Both the position numbers and the translations under genes were made by a program. The notes under the pieces were generated by a model. The model did not search any database, was not told where the DNA came from, and was given only the letters and a program-made list of their open reading frames with translations. A DNA stretch of 46,401 nucleotides from Bacteroides rodentium JCM 16496 (GTDB lineage Bacteria > Bacteroidota > Bacteroidia > Bacteroidales > Bacteroidaceae): NCBI RefSeq assembly GCF_000614125.1, contig NZ_BAKJ01000037.1:1-46401 (forward strand). The letters run 5' to 3'. Numbering within the stretch: the stretch's first letter is position 1; each line of letters starts with the position of its first letter. Shown here piece after piece: positions 36,319 through 44,103 of this stretch.

Positions 36319-38005
36319 AGACATAAAAAAATGGTTCGACAATCAGGAACATTTGTTCTATCTGTTTCTGGTCATTCTGATAGTGCCCAATGTAGTGCTA
36401 TGCTTTACAGAACCCATATCATGGACGGCAAAGATATGTAATATCCTGCTACCCCTTTCTATATATTATGCTGTAATGGCTTGGTCGAGAAACTGTGGCA
36501 GGACATTCTGGCTGCTATTTCCGTTCATCTTCTTCGGAGCCTTCCAGCTTGTATTGCTGTATCTTTTCGGTCAGTCCATTATCGCAGTGGATATGTTTCT
36601 GAATCTGGTGACAACCAATTCGAGCGAGGCGCTGGAACTGCTGGACAATCTGATACCTGCCATCGTTATTGTGGTAGTGCTCTATATACCTGCATTAATT
36701 CTGGCAACCATATCCATTGTACACAAACGCAGACTGTCCGAAGCATTCATCCGGCAAGCTCGCCGTCGCACTCTGTATGTGTTGTCTGCCGGAATATTAT
36801 CCTTAGGCACTGCTTATTTGACAGATAACCGGTATGAGCCGAAATCCGAACTGTATCCTGCCAACGTATGCTACAACATAGCACTTGCTTTTCAACGGAC
36901 GGCCCAGACGCGGAATTATCACAAGACCTCTAAAGATTTTACCTTTCATGCTAGAAGTACTCATCAGGCTGATGAAAGGGAAGTATATGTAATGGTGGTG
37001 GGAGAAACCTCACGGGCATGCAACTGGGCTTTGTACGGCTACGAACGGGAGACTAACCCGGGACTGTCGGGCATTGGCGGACTGACAGCTTTCAGCCATG
37101 TGCTGACAGAATCAAACACTACCCACAAGAGTGTTCCGATGTTGCTGTCACCGGTCAGTGCTTCCAGTTTTGATTCCATCTATTATCAAAAAGGGATTAT
37201 CACAGCATTCAAGGAAGCCGGTTACCAGACCGCCTTTTTCTCGAACCAGCGCTATAACCACTCATTTATAGACTTCTTCGGCAAAGAAGCCGACACGTAT
37301 GATTTCATTAAAGAAGATGTGGGGGATTCCAATTACAACCCCTCTGATAACGAACTGTTGAAACTGGTAGCAAAAGAACTGGGCAAAGGAGTTTCCAGGC
37401 AATTTATAGTTCTCCACACTTACGGTTCTCATTTTAATTATAAAGAGCGCTATCCGGCAGAGCAGGCTTTCTTCCTGCCGGACATGTCCGTTGATGCGGA
37501 AGTGAAATACAAAGACAACCTGATTAATGCCTATGACAATTCTATCCGCTACACGGATAATTTTCTGGTTCGTCTGATAGATATGCTTCGAGAACAACAT
37601 GTCAATTCTGCCCTGATATACACTTCAGACCATGGAGAAGATATTTTCGATGACAACCGGCATCTCTTTCTGCATGCTTCACCGGTACCTTCCTATTATC
37701 AGATACATGTGCCATTCTTTATTTGGATGTCCGACAACTACCGGCAGAGATACCCATCGTTATTGGAGGCCGCACAAGCCAATAGGCAGAAGAATGTATC
37801 TTCCAGTGCCTCATTCTTCCAGACAATGCTGGAAATAGGTGGAGTGGAGACCCCATACCGGAATGACTCTTTATCTGTCACCAGCGCTCTGTTTATCGAA
37901 AGACCCAGAGTCTATCTGAACGACCACAATGAAGCCCGCACACTGGATGATGTCGGTATGCTCAAGGAAGACTTCAAGATGCTGGAAGAGAAAGGCATCA
38001 GGTAA
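36305..38005 (+). CDS. phosphoethanolamine transferase (EptA/MCR-like sulfatase family)
   Basis: This 566-residue inner-membrane enzyme should transfer phosphoethanolamine to lipid A or another envelope glycan. About five membrane helices fill residues 15-170, and the periplasmic alkaline-phosphatase-fold domain follows. Metal-site and nucleophile positions are visible: VVGETSRACNW (Glu 234), NTTHKSVP (Thr 273, aligning with the nucleophile of MCR-1) and YTSDHGEDI (Asp 442, His 443). The start at 36305 (MKLFRDIKKW) is inside the previous gene; earlier in-frame codons give no family sequence. The target molecule is not decided by sequence. Confidence 0.85.
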   Translation: MKLFRDIKKWFDNQEHLFYLFLVILIVPNVVLCFTEPISWTAKICNILLPLSIYYAVMAWSRNCGRTFWLLFPFIFFGAFQLVLLYLFGQSIIAVDMFLNLVTTNSSEALELLDNLIPAIVIVVVLYIPALILATISIVHKRRLSEAFIRQARRRTLYVLSAGILSLGTAYLTDNRYEPKSELYPANVCYNIALAFQRTAQTRNYHKTSKDFTFHARSTHQADEREVYVMVVGETSRACNWALYGYERETNPGLSGIGGLTAFSHVLTESNTTHKSVPMLLSPVSASSFDSIYYQKGIITAFKEAGYQTAFFSNQRYNHSFIDFFGKEADTYDFIKEDVGDSNYNPSDNELLKLVAKELGKGVSRQFIVLHTYGSHFNYKERYPAEQAFFLPDMSVDAEVKYKDNLINAYDNSIRYTDNFLVRLIDMLREQHVNSALIYTSDHGEDIFDDNRHLFLHASPVPSYYQIHVPFFIWMSDNYRQRYPSLLEAAQANRQKNVSSSASFFQTMLEIGGVETPYRNDSLSVTSALFIERPRVYLNDHNEARTLDDVGMLKEDFKMLEEKGIR

Positions 38006-38045
38006 TCAGGGAAAGAGAGCAGGCTGTTGCTATTTTGCCCTGATT
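38004..38045. terminator. hairpin between convergent genes
   Basis: AATCAGGG at 38004-38011 and CCCTGATT at 38038-38045 pair over 8 bp, with a possible bulged extension. The element spans the gap between the transferase gene and the DUF1893 gene. It is a weak candidate for a two-way terminator. Confidence 0.35.
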
Positions 38046-38446
38046 CTTGATATAAAATTCTGAATCACCGGATACATCTCCTCTACCGTATTCAGCTCCA
38101 TGCAAGCCGTCTCCAACGGGCACCAGCCGGTCTTGTCACGGTTAATGATATGGGGAACCTCTTGGGCAAAAGTCGTTTCAATTCCTGCTTCGCACAGCAA
38201 TGCCAGCGCAGGAGTGCTGATTATATCGGCATAGACCGTTTTAAAGCCTCCCAGTACCATCAAAGCAGCGGCACCTTTCCCTATAACCTTATCGGCAATG
38301 GCAGCCCCCTTCATAAATGCAGAATCTGCCTGGTACAAATCATACAAATCCGCTACTCCCCGTTGGGTGAAAGTACGGACTTCCTCCCGGTTCTTCATAA
38401 CACAAGAGTATCCTCCCTTGTGCAGTATGTCAATGATACTCTCCAT
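38030..38446 (-). CDS. DUF1893 domain protein
   Basis: This 138-residue protein fits DUF1893, a small cytidine-deaminase-like fold family: YSCVMKNREEVRTFTQRGVADL at the N-terminus, DKVIGKGAAALMVLGGFKTVYADIIS in the middle and TGWCPLETACMELN near the end (the last with two cysteines that could bind zinc). No reaction is established. It starts 1 base after the aldo/keto reductase gene ends, so the two are translationally coupled. With the two iron-sulfur proteins upstream it forms a three-gene unit. Confidence 0.8.
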   Translation of the reverse strand: MESIIDILHKGGYSCVMKNREEVRTFTQRGVADLYDLYQADSAFMKGAAIADKVIGKGAAALMVLGGFKTVYADIISTPALALLCEAGIETTFAQEVPHIINRDKTGWCPLETACMELNTVEEMYPVIQNFISRIRAK

Positions 38447-38447
38447 T

Positions 38448-39848
38448 TTATAAAGTCTCTTGTTTCAACTGTTCTACAAATTTGTCAATACGATGCAGTT
38501 CTTTGGGAATATCAATCGTTTGCGGGCAATGCGGAGAACACTGGTTGCACCCGGTACAATGGTCGGCCTGCCTCAGTTTGGGTACACTTCGGTCATATCC
38601 TACGAGAAAAGCACGGCGTGCTTTCCGATAATTCTCATCCTGGCTGCTTTCCGGCACATTTCCTTCATTGACACATTTATTGTAATGTATCAATATGGCA
38701 GGAATGTCAATTCCATACGGGCAAGGCATGCAGTACTTGCAGTCGTTGCAAGGTATGGTGGGGTACTCCATCATCAAATCTGCCGTATCATACAGATACT
38801 GAGTTTCCTCTTCCGTGAGTGGTACCAATGGAGAGTAAGTACGGATGTTATCCTGCAAATGTTCCATATAAGTCATGCCGCTCAGCACTGTCAGTACATC
38901 CTGGGGAGAACCGGCATAACGGAATGCCCAAGACGCCACACTGCGTTCGGGTTCGCGCTGCTTCAGCCGTGCCACAATATGGTCGGGGACATTGGAGAGC
39001 CGCCCACCCAGCAGAGGCTCCATAATGACAGCAGGGATCTTACGCTTGGCCAGCTCGTCATACAGATACTCTGCCTTGAAGTTGCTGCCCGAAGCATGTT
39101 TCCAGTCCACATAATTCAACTGTATTTGTACAAAGTCCCAATGAACTTCACCACGGTCATGCATCTGCAAGGCATAGTCATAGACTTCGATATCTCCGTG
39201 GAACGACCATCCCAAACGGCGGATGCGTCCTGCTTCACGCTCCTTGACAAGAAAATCAATCATACCGTTGTCTATGTAGCGTTTGCGGAATTGCTCCATG
39301 CCACCGCCACCAATCATGTGTAGCAGATAGTAGTCTATATAGTCCACCTGCATATCCTCGAACGACTTACGGTACATGGCGATGGAACCCTCGCGAGTCC
39401 AGGTATCAGGATGAAAATTGGATAGTTTGGTGGCAAGATAGAACGATTCGCGTGGATGGCGTTTCAGAGCTATTCCCGTAGACTTCTCACTCCATCCTTG
39501 TACATACATCGGAGACGTATCGAAATAATTCACGCCATGGGCAATGGCATAATCCACCAGTTCGTTCACAGCATCCTGGTCTATCATTTCCCCCTTTCCA
39601 TCCGGAGCAGGAACCGTAGGCCAGCGCATACAGCCATATCCTAAAATAGAAACTTTGTCACTCCCCAAACCGGGAAAACTACGATAGGTCATTTTATCCG
39701 TCGGAATGGGGCCCAATACTTTGCTGCCTTCACTGCTCCCTTCCTTAGAACCGCATCCATAGAGGGCAGCAGTAGATGTGGCGGCCGTAATCCCCACAAT
39801 CTTCAGGAAATCACGACGGTTTATATTGTTTTTATGATGTTCTTCCAT
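38448..39848 (-). CDS. aldo/keto reductase with C-terminal ferredoxin, Tat-type signal
   Basis: The 466-residue protein starts with a Tat-like signal (NRRDFLKIVGITAATSTAALYGCG); the Cys 32 in a lipobox-like site suggests it may also be a lipoprotein. An AKR barrel follows (ILGYGCMRWP, NYFDTSPMYV with the Asp and Tyr, LATKLSNF, YYLLHMIG). The C-terminal part has CNDCKYCMPCPYGIDIP and CTGCNQCSPHCPQTIDIP, a pair of 4Fe-4S motifs. It should transfer electrons to or from an unidentified carbonyl compound outside the cytoplasm. It lies 21 bases after the membrane ferredoxin gene. The substrate is unknown. Confidence 0.85.
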   Translation of the reverse strand: MEEHHKNNINRRDFLKIVGITAATSTAALYGCGSKEGSSEGSKVLGPIPTDKMTYRSFPGLGSDKVSILGYGCMRWPTVPAPDGKGEMIDQDAVNELVDYAIAHGVNYFDTSPMYVQGWSEKSTGIALKRHPRESFYLATKLSNFHPDTWTREGSIAMYRKSFEDMQVDYIDYYLLHMIGGGGMEQFRKRYIDNGMIDFLVKEREAGRIRRLGWSFHGDIEVYDYALQMHDRGEVHWDFVQIQLNYVDWKHASGSNFKAEYLYDELAKRKIPAVIMEPLLGGRLSNVPDHIVARLKQREPERSVASWAFRYAGSPQDVLTVLSGMTYMEHLQDNIRTYSPLVPLTEEETQYLYDTADLMMEYPTIPCNDCKYCMPCPYGIDIPAILIHYNKCVNEGNVPESSQDENYRKARRAFLVGYDRSVPKLRQADHCTGCNQCSPHCPQTIDIPKELHRIDKFVEQLKQETL

Positions 39849-39869
39849 ACTTATAGAAATTCTACTTTA

Positions 39870-41366
39870 CTATATAATTCGATGTCTTTCATGCCCTTCC
39901 ACATAAATGGCACTGAACGGACGGGCCGGACAAAGATTCTCACATGCCCCACAGCCGATACAACGCTCCACATTGATTACCGGAATCTTTGGAGAATCCT
40001 TGTCTTCAGGTATACTCGGCACCATTTGTATGGCTCCCGTCGGACAATGGCGTGCACAGTTGCCACACTGCACGCCGTCCGTCAGTGGTATGCAATTTTT
40101 CTTTACCCATACGGCATGCCCTATCTGAACGGAAGATTTATCAGCTTTGGTTATCGGACGAATAGCTCCCGTAGGACATACCTCCGAACATTTTGTACAT
40201 TCCGGTCTGCAATAGCCGCGTTCGTATGACATTTCCGGCTGCATCAATTTCCTTAAGTCCGTAGAAGGACGAAGAACCTGATTGGGACATGCCGATACGC
40301 AGAGCTGGCAGGCCGTGCAATGTTGCGCCATATTGCGGGCACTCAATGAGCCGGGAGGGGTGAGGGAAGTGCTTCGCTCAGGAATCTTCTTATCCTCAAT
40401 GGCTGCCAGTCCTCCGTCTACTTTCTTTTCCTGCGCTTTTAAAACGGAAGTGGCTGCAACCAGAGCCGTTGCTGTGAAAAAACTGCGGCGGGTTTCGTTT
40501 ATCTGTTCCGAATCTGCATTGCCCGCAGCAGGTTTGCCGAAAGGATGATACTTATAGGAAATGGCTCCGTGCTTGCACTTCCCAATGCAGTCCATGCAGG
40601 CCACACAACGGCTTGCATCAATCTGATGCTCCTTAAAGTTGATGCAGGCTGCCTTGCAGTTGCGTGAACAAAGACTGCACTGGTTGCACTTTTCCGAATC
40701 TATTGTGATGCGGAAAAGCGAATAACGTGAAAGGAAGCCCAAGACTGTTCCTACCGGGCAAATCGTATTACAATAGGTTCGTCCGTTGCGTCCGGCCAGA
40801 ACAACAAGCACAGCCAAAGTAGCGGCAGCAATAATAAAAGTCGGCAGGCTCTTCAACCATACATCCGTTTCATAAAAGGCATAACTGTCTGCCCGTTCAG
40901 CCAGATAAGCAAGCAGATTGTTGCCCCATTGCCATATAGGTTGAAAAAGATTATTGGCAATACGTCCGTATGCACTATAGGGTGCAAGTAGAGCAGCCAA
41001 TGAACCAATTCCGGCAATCAAGGCAATGATAAACACACCCAATACGCCATAGCGCAGCCAAGATAAGGCCGGAGAATAAGAGTAAGGAAGCTTCCTGCGT
41101 TTTTTAGGTTGCCGGCCCAGCCATGCCAGTATATCCTGAAATACCCCTAAGGGGCAAATCACAGAACAATAGATACGCCCGCATACCAAAGTGAGAATTA
41201 CAAGAAACAATATCACTCCCACATTCAGCGCCAATACAGCCGGCAAAAACTGGATTTTGGCCAACCAGCCGAACCATCCATGCAGTGTTCCCGTAAAATC
41301 AAAGAACAGCAAGGTGATGAGTGCAAAGCAAATCGTTGCTAAAGTCAGTCTAATCTTCCGTAACAT
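39870..41366 (-). CDS. membrane 4Fe-4S protein, NapH-NapG-like fusion
   Basis: This protein of about 498 residues has an N-terminal NapH/CcoG-like membrane domain with CGRIYCSVICPLGVFQD and YCNTICPVGTVLGF (CxxxCP type), then two 4Fe-4S motifs (CNQCSLCSRNC, CVACMDCIGKC). An internal Arg-Arg-Ser-Phe-Phe plus hydrophobic stretch (RRSFFTATALVAATSV) looks like a buried Tat signal, followed by a NapG-like polyferredoxin (CTACQLCVSACPNQV, CTKCSEVCPTGAI, CGNCARHCPTGAI, CIGCGACENLCPARP). It probably takes electrons from quinol to periplasmic partners. I start at the ATG at 41366 (MLRKIRL) rather than the GC-poor extension to 41402. The next gene downstream is the aldo/keto reductase. Confidence 0.83.
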   Translation of the reverse strand: MLRKIRLTLATICFALITLLFFDFTGTLHGWFGWLAKIQFLPAVLALNVGVILFLVILTLVCGRIYCSVICPLGVFQDILAWLGRQPKKRRKLPYSYSPALSWLRYGVLGVFIIALIAGIGSLAALLAPYSAYGRIANNLFQPIWQWGNNLLAYLAERADSYAFYETDVWLKSLPTFIIAAATLAVLVVLAGRNGRTYCNTICPVGTVLGFLSRYSLFRITIDSEKCNQCSLCSRNCKAACINFKEHQIDASRCVACMDCIGKCKHGAISYKYHPFGKPAAGNADSEQINETRRSFFTATALVAATSVLKAQEKKVDGGLAAIEDKKIPERSTSLTPPGSLSARNMAQHCTACQLCVSACPNQVLRPSTDLRKLMQPEMSYERGYCRPECTKCSEVCPTGAIRPITKADKSSVQIGHAVWVKKNCIPLTDGVQCGNCARHCPTGAIQMVPSIPEDKDSPKIPVINVERCIGCGACENLCPARPFSAIYVEGHERHRII

Positions 41367-41444
41367 GATAATCTGTTTGATATAATATAAAGTGTCATGC
41401 ATGAGTTAACACAAGAAATATGCCAATTCGATATGGTCCTACTA

Positions 41445-42002
41445 TTACCAATTATCACTGGAAATGTCTTTCTTCACCAATGCTTCAATTCTTTGTTTAT
41501 AGCAATTTATCCCTTCTGCTATAGTTTTACTAGCTTCCGAAGTCCCCATTCCATAGACTACAAGAGGAGTTTGCCATATCATTCCGGCATGTACAGCACT
41601 TGCTTGATAAGGTCTCAACAACTCATCCACCGTAAAACGATTTCTTCCTCCACTTCTATAAGCATCATGTTCAGAGCCGGTAGTAGTGGCTACCATCAAT
41701 GCCTTACCAGCCACAGCAGGAGTTTTTGCCAGATAAGTAAATACTTCATCCAACCATTTTTTCAATAAAGAAGGAGCTGACATCCAATAGAACGGAAACT
41801 GAAATACAAGCGCAGATGCATGCGATATGATAGTGCTCCATGTCTCTACATTAAAAGCATCTTCCACACGCATCTCATATAAATTATATATGGCCACCTC
41901 TCCCATGTCACTAATAGCATCCATCAATGCCTTGTTAGCTCGCGACTCTTTTATATTGGGATGTATCAGAAGAACCACTACTTGCTTTGAATCTTTATCC
42001 AT
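41445..42002 (-). CDS. NAD(P)H-dependent oxidoreductase (flavodoxin-fold quinone reductase type)
   Basis: This 185-residue cytoplasmic flavoprotein belongs to the KefF/MdaB/NQO1-like group. Visible features are VVLLIHPNIKESRANKALMD at the N-terminus, LVFQFPFYWMSAPSLLKKWLDEVF (the conserved PxxWxxxPxxLKxxxD motif), and GKALMVATTTGSEHDAYRSGG. It should reduce quinones or similar acceptors using NAD(P)H and FMN or FAD. A -7 box lies 39-46 bases upstream inside the 3' part of the small ORF at 41995-42204. It may lead into the membrane ferredoxin gene (gap of 42-78 bases). Confidence 0.85.
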   Translation of the reverse strand: MDKDSKQVVVLLIHPNIKESRANKALMDAISDMGEVAIYNLYEMRVEDAFNVETWSTIISHASALVFQFPFYWMSAPSLLKKWLDEVFTYLAKTPAVAGKALMVATTTGSEHDAYRSGGRNRFTVDELLRPYQASAVHAGMIWQTPLVVYGMGTSEASKTIAEGINCYKQRIEALVKKDISSDNW

Positions 42003-42204
42003 ATTGTTTTTCTTTTAGTTTAAAATCATTGATGTGTGTACAAATATACAAAATATAGATATACGAGTAGGAGGAAAATAAAAGTTTTCTTCCTACTTTC
42101 TTCGATGAATCATCATTCAATCGAAAGCAACAAGTATTTCCCATAAGGAATTCTTTTGCTCCTTTTCCTTTCAGCGTCGGTATTGCCTTGATTTTTGTTG
42201 CCAT
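41995..42204 (-). pseudogene. small ORF, possible remnant of an antitoxin-like gene
   Basis: The 69-residue frame begins MATKIKAIPTLKGKGAKEFL, which I recognise as the start of short Bacteroides antitoxin-like proteins, from memory. After that the sequence (CCFRLNDDSSKKVGRK, then Tyr/Ile-rich) looks non-coding. The start has a strong ribosome-binding site (AAGGAAAGGAG) and a -7 box TAGCTTTG at 42232-42239. Its 3' half holds the promoter of the next gene. It is therefore most likely a decayed gene whose 5' end survives; a short real protein is possible. Confidence 0.35.
42041..42048 (-). promoter_or_regulatory. -7 box of the flavodoxin-fold oxidoreductase gene
   Basis: TATATTTG on the minus strand, full match to TAnnTTTG, 39 bases before the ATG at 42002. 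Confidence 0.5.
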
Positions 42205-42231
42205 ATTTCTCCTTTCCTTTTACTAAGTATG

Positions 42232-42239
42232 CAAAGCTA
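42232..42239 (-). promoter_or_regulatory. -7 box of the small antitoxin-like ORF
   Basis: TAGCTTTG on the minus strand, full match to TAnnTTTG, 28 bases before the ATG at 42204. Confidence 0.4.
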
Positions 42240-42459
42240 CAGTATTTTAATAACCGACATTTTCGCACGTTTTATCCGCAAGGTTACCACGTTTCCGACA
42301 CTCCAAAACAAGAGCCGGACAGAGTTTGCCGAGAGGTATAACGGGGCGGCTTTTGCCCAAAATGGATACGTTACCAAGCCGGTGTCAGCCTGCTTGGAGT
42401 TGAAGACAGGCTTGTGAACATATATCCGGGGAACGGGAAAAAAGCAGATTTTCCTCCGC
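42240..42459. other. gene-free stretch upstream of the fimbrial locus
   Basis: Part of the 403-base gap between 42205 and 42607. Short open frames occur on both strands, but none has a ribosome-binding site or recognisable product. No repeat or promoter match stands out. Confidence 0.4.
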
Positions 42460-42583
42460 ACGAAAGTAAAAGAAGGCGTGAAAAGCAATCTTTATAGAGT
42501 GTTTTTTACGCTTTTCTGCACCATGTAGACATATTTGTAGACAACAGATTTTTTGAGGTCAATTATTAAAGATTTACTTTCGT
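42460..42583. repeat. 11-bp inverted repeats flanking 102 bases, possible invertible segment
   Basis: ACGAAAGTAAA at 42460-42470 and its exact inverse TTTACTTTCGT at 42573-42583 bound a 102-base AT-rich segment. The segment contains a near-consensus -7 (CATATTTG, 42530-42537). It lies directly upstream of the fimbrial operon. Invertible promoters control many Bacteroides surface operons, so this arrangement is suggestive, but 11 bp is short and no recombinase gene lies in the window. Confidence 0.35.
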
Positions 42584-42607
42584 ACCATTATTGTTTTATT
42601 GGTATAT

Positions 42608-42772
42608 ATGAAAGGACAGGGGAGAATCCAAACGGAAATCGGGCGCGTTTCCCGATATGCGGACACCGAGACGGAAGCCCCGTCGCCGGATGGCGGGCAG
42701 CTATCCGGACCCGGTCGGAGAGGTGGGTTCATTTATCCCGATGAAGCAAAACGCATCTTGTCGGTACTGTAA
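42608..42772 (+). CDS. unrecognised 54-residue small protein upstream of the OmpA-like gene
   Basis: This frame begins MKGQGRIQTEIGRVSRYADT and ends FIYPDEAKRILSVL. It starts where the DNA turns from AT-rich to GC-rich, and its third codon positions are mostly G or C, like the OmpA-like gene 44 bases downstream, which supports real coding. It is basic at the N-terminus, Pro/Gly-rich in the middle and has no signal peptide or cysteine. There is no clear ribosome-binding site before the ATG. I do not recognise the family. It could be a regulator or the tail of a truncated gene. Confidence 0.45.
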   Translation: MKGQGRIQTEIGRVSRYADTETEAPSPDGGQLSGPGRRGGFIYPDEAKRILSVL

Positions 42773-42816
42773 ATAATTAATACGGCGTAATGCCATATAT
42801 CTAAATATCTGTTTTT

Positions 42817-44103
42817 ATGAAATACAAAAACATATTCCGCCTGTTCGCCCTCATGGGAGCAGCGATGATAGTCGGAATTCCCTTGCAGGCACAGGAAACC
42901 CCTGCCACCTCCAAATCTCCCACTTGGTATATGGGGATAGACGGCGGAGTGCCTTTCGGCTACTCCACCTTCCGGTCTTTCGGGGCGAACAAGACACGTC
43001 CCGGTTTTGATGCCGGAGTGTTTGGCGGCTATCGTTTCAGCCCCCTGCTTTCTCTCGAAGTTTCCGCCCGCATGGGCAAGTTGGGAATGTCCGCCACGGA
43101 CTGCTGCATCCTCTCCGGTTATTGGTTGGGGCAGGACGGACGGCACTACCACGTCCCGGCACTCGGTCTGGAAGGTTGGAACTACGGCGACCTGAAGAGC
43201 GACGTGCGGATGCAGGAATACGCCTTGCAGTTCAACGTGAACCTGCTGGGCTTGTGGAGCAAGACCCAAAACAGCCCGTGGGCGGTGGAAGTGTCGCCAC
43301 GCCTCGGCGCAAGCCTCACGCAGACGGACATCAAGACCATCGGCGACAACGCGCTCCACATCAAGGGCGGCAACCGCTGGCACCTTGCCGCCGGAGGACG
43401 GCTGCAAGTGTCGCGAACCATCGGCAAGCACTTCCTGGCAGGAGTATATACGGGCATGACCTTCCTCACCGGACGGGGCATCGACAATATGCCGCGACAC
43501 ATACACCGCAGCAACTATGTATGGGACAGCGGAGTGCGCATCGGTTACCTGCTTGGCAGGCGGACGAAGAAAGCCAAAGCTGCCGCATCCACAGAAAATT
43601 CTGTCTCTGCACCGATAGCGGGAGAAAGAACGGAAGAAACAACAATACAGCAGCCTGCACCCGTGCAACCTGCCGATACAGTTGTTATTCCTGATACTGC
43701 AACTGTTCCTGATGCAGCCGCAGTCTCTGCCATCACCGATATCGCCATGACAGCCGAAGCGACCGATACGCTCGTCACCTTCCCCGTCATCTATTTCGGC
43801 TTCGACAAATACACCGTCGCCACCACGGAAACCGCCAAACTGCAAGAAATACTCTCCCTGCTGCAACAGCGCAGTGACGTGCAGGTGCAGATACACGGCT
43901 ATTGCGACCGCCGGGGCACTGCCGCCTACAACTCACCTCTCTCCCTTCGCCGTGCCGAAAGCGTGAAGAACTGGCTCACGGAGCACGGCATCCCTGCCGA
44001 ACGGATAAGCACCGCAGGCTACGGCATAGACCGCACCACCACCGACAACCGCCACGCACGCCGTGCCGTCATCATTCAACTAAGAAAGGAGGAATCGAAA
44101 TGA
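42817..44103 (+). CDS. OmpA family outer-membrane protein of the fimbrial operon
   Basis: This 428-residue protein has a type I signal peptide ending QAQ near residue 26, an N-terminal beta-barrel region (about 35-250, with alternating strands such as FDAGVFGGYRFSPLLSLEVSAR), an Ala/Pro/Thr-rich linker (about 252-310) and a C-terminal OmpA peptidoglycan-binding domain (IYFGFDKYTV, then IHGYCDRRGTAAYNSPLSLRRAESV and NRHARRAVI). It should anchor the outer membrane to the cell wall and may hold a surface fibre. A sampled line of the gene is about 58% GC versus about 42% in a chromosomal gene. Its stop overlaps the next start (ATGA). Confidence 0.87.
   Translation: MKYKNIFRLFALMGAAMIVGIPLQAQETPATSKSPTWYMGIDGGVPFGYSTFRSFGANKTRPGFDAGVFGGYRFSPLLSLEVSARMGKLGMSATDCCILSGYWLGQDGRHYHVPALGLEGWNYGDLKSDVRMQEYALQFNVNLLGLWSKTQNSPWAVEVSPRLGASLTQTDIKTIGDNALHIKGGNRWHLAAGGRLQVSRTIGKHFLAGVYTGMTFLTGRGIDNMPRHIHRSNYVWDSGVRIGYLLGRRTKKAKAAASTENSVSAPIAGERTEETTIQQPAPVQPADTVVIPDTATVPDAAAVSAITDIAMTAEATDTLVTFPVIYFGFDKYTVATTETAKLQEILSLLQQRSDVQVQIHGYCDRRGTAAYNSPLSLRRAESVKNWLTEHGIPAERISTAGYGIDRTTTDNRHARRAVIIQLRKEESK

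Noticed and set aside
42229..42488. Short frames on both strands in the gap before the fimbrial operon.
   Set aside because: No ribosome-binding sites, no known family and mixed codon use; treated as non-coding.
42733..43896. A long minus-strand frame opposite the OmpA-like gene.
   Set aside because: High GC makes long antisense frames common here; the plus strand has signal peptide and OmpA motifs.
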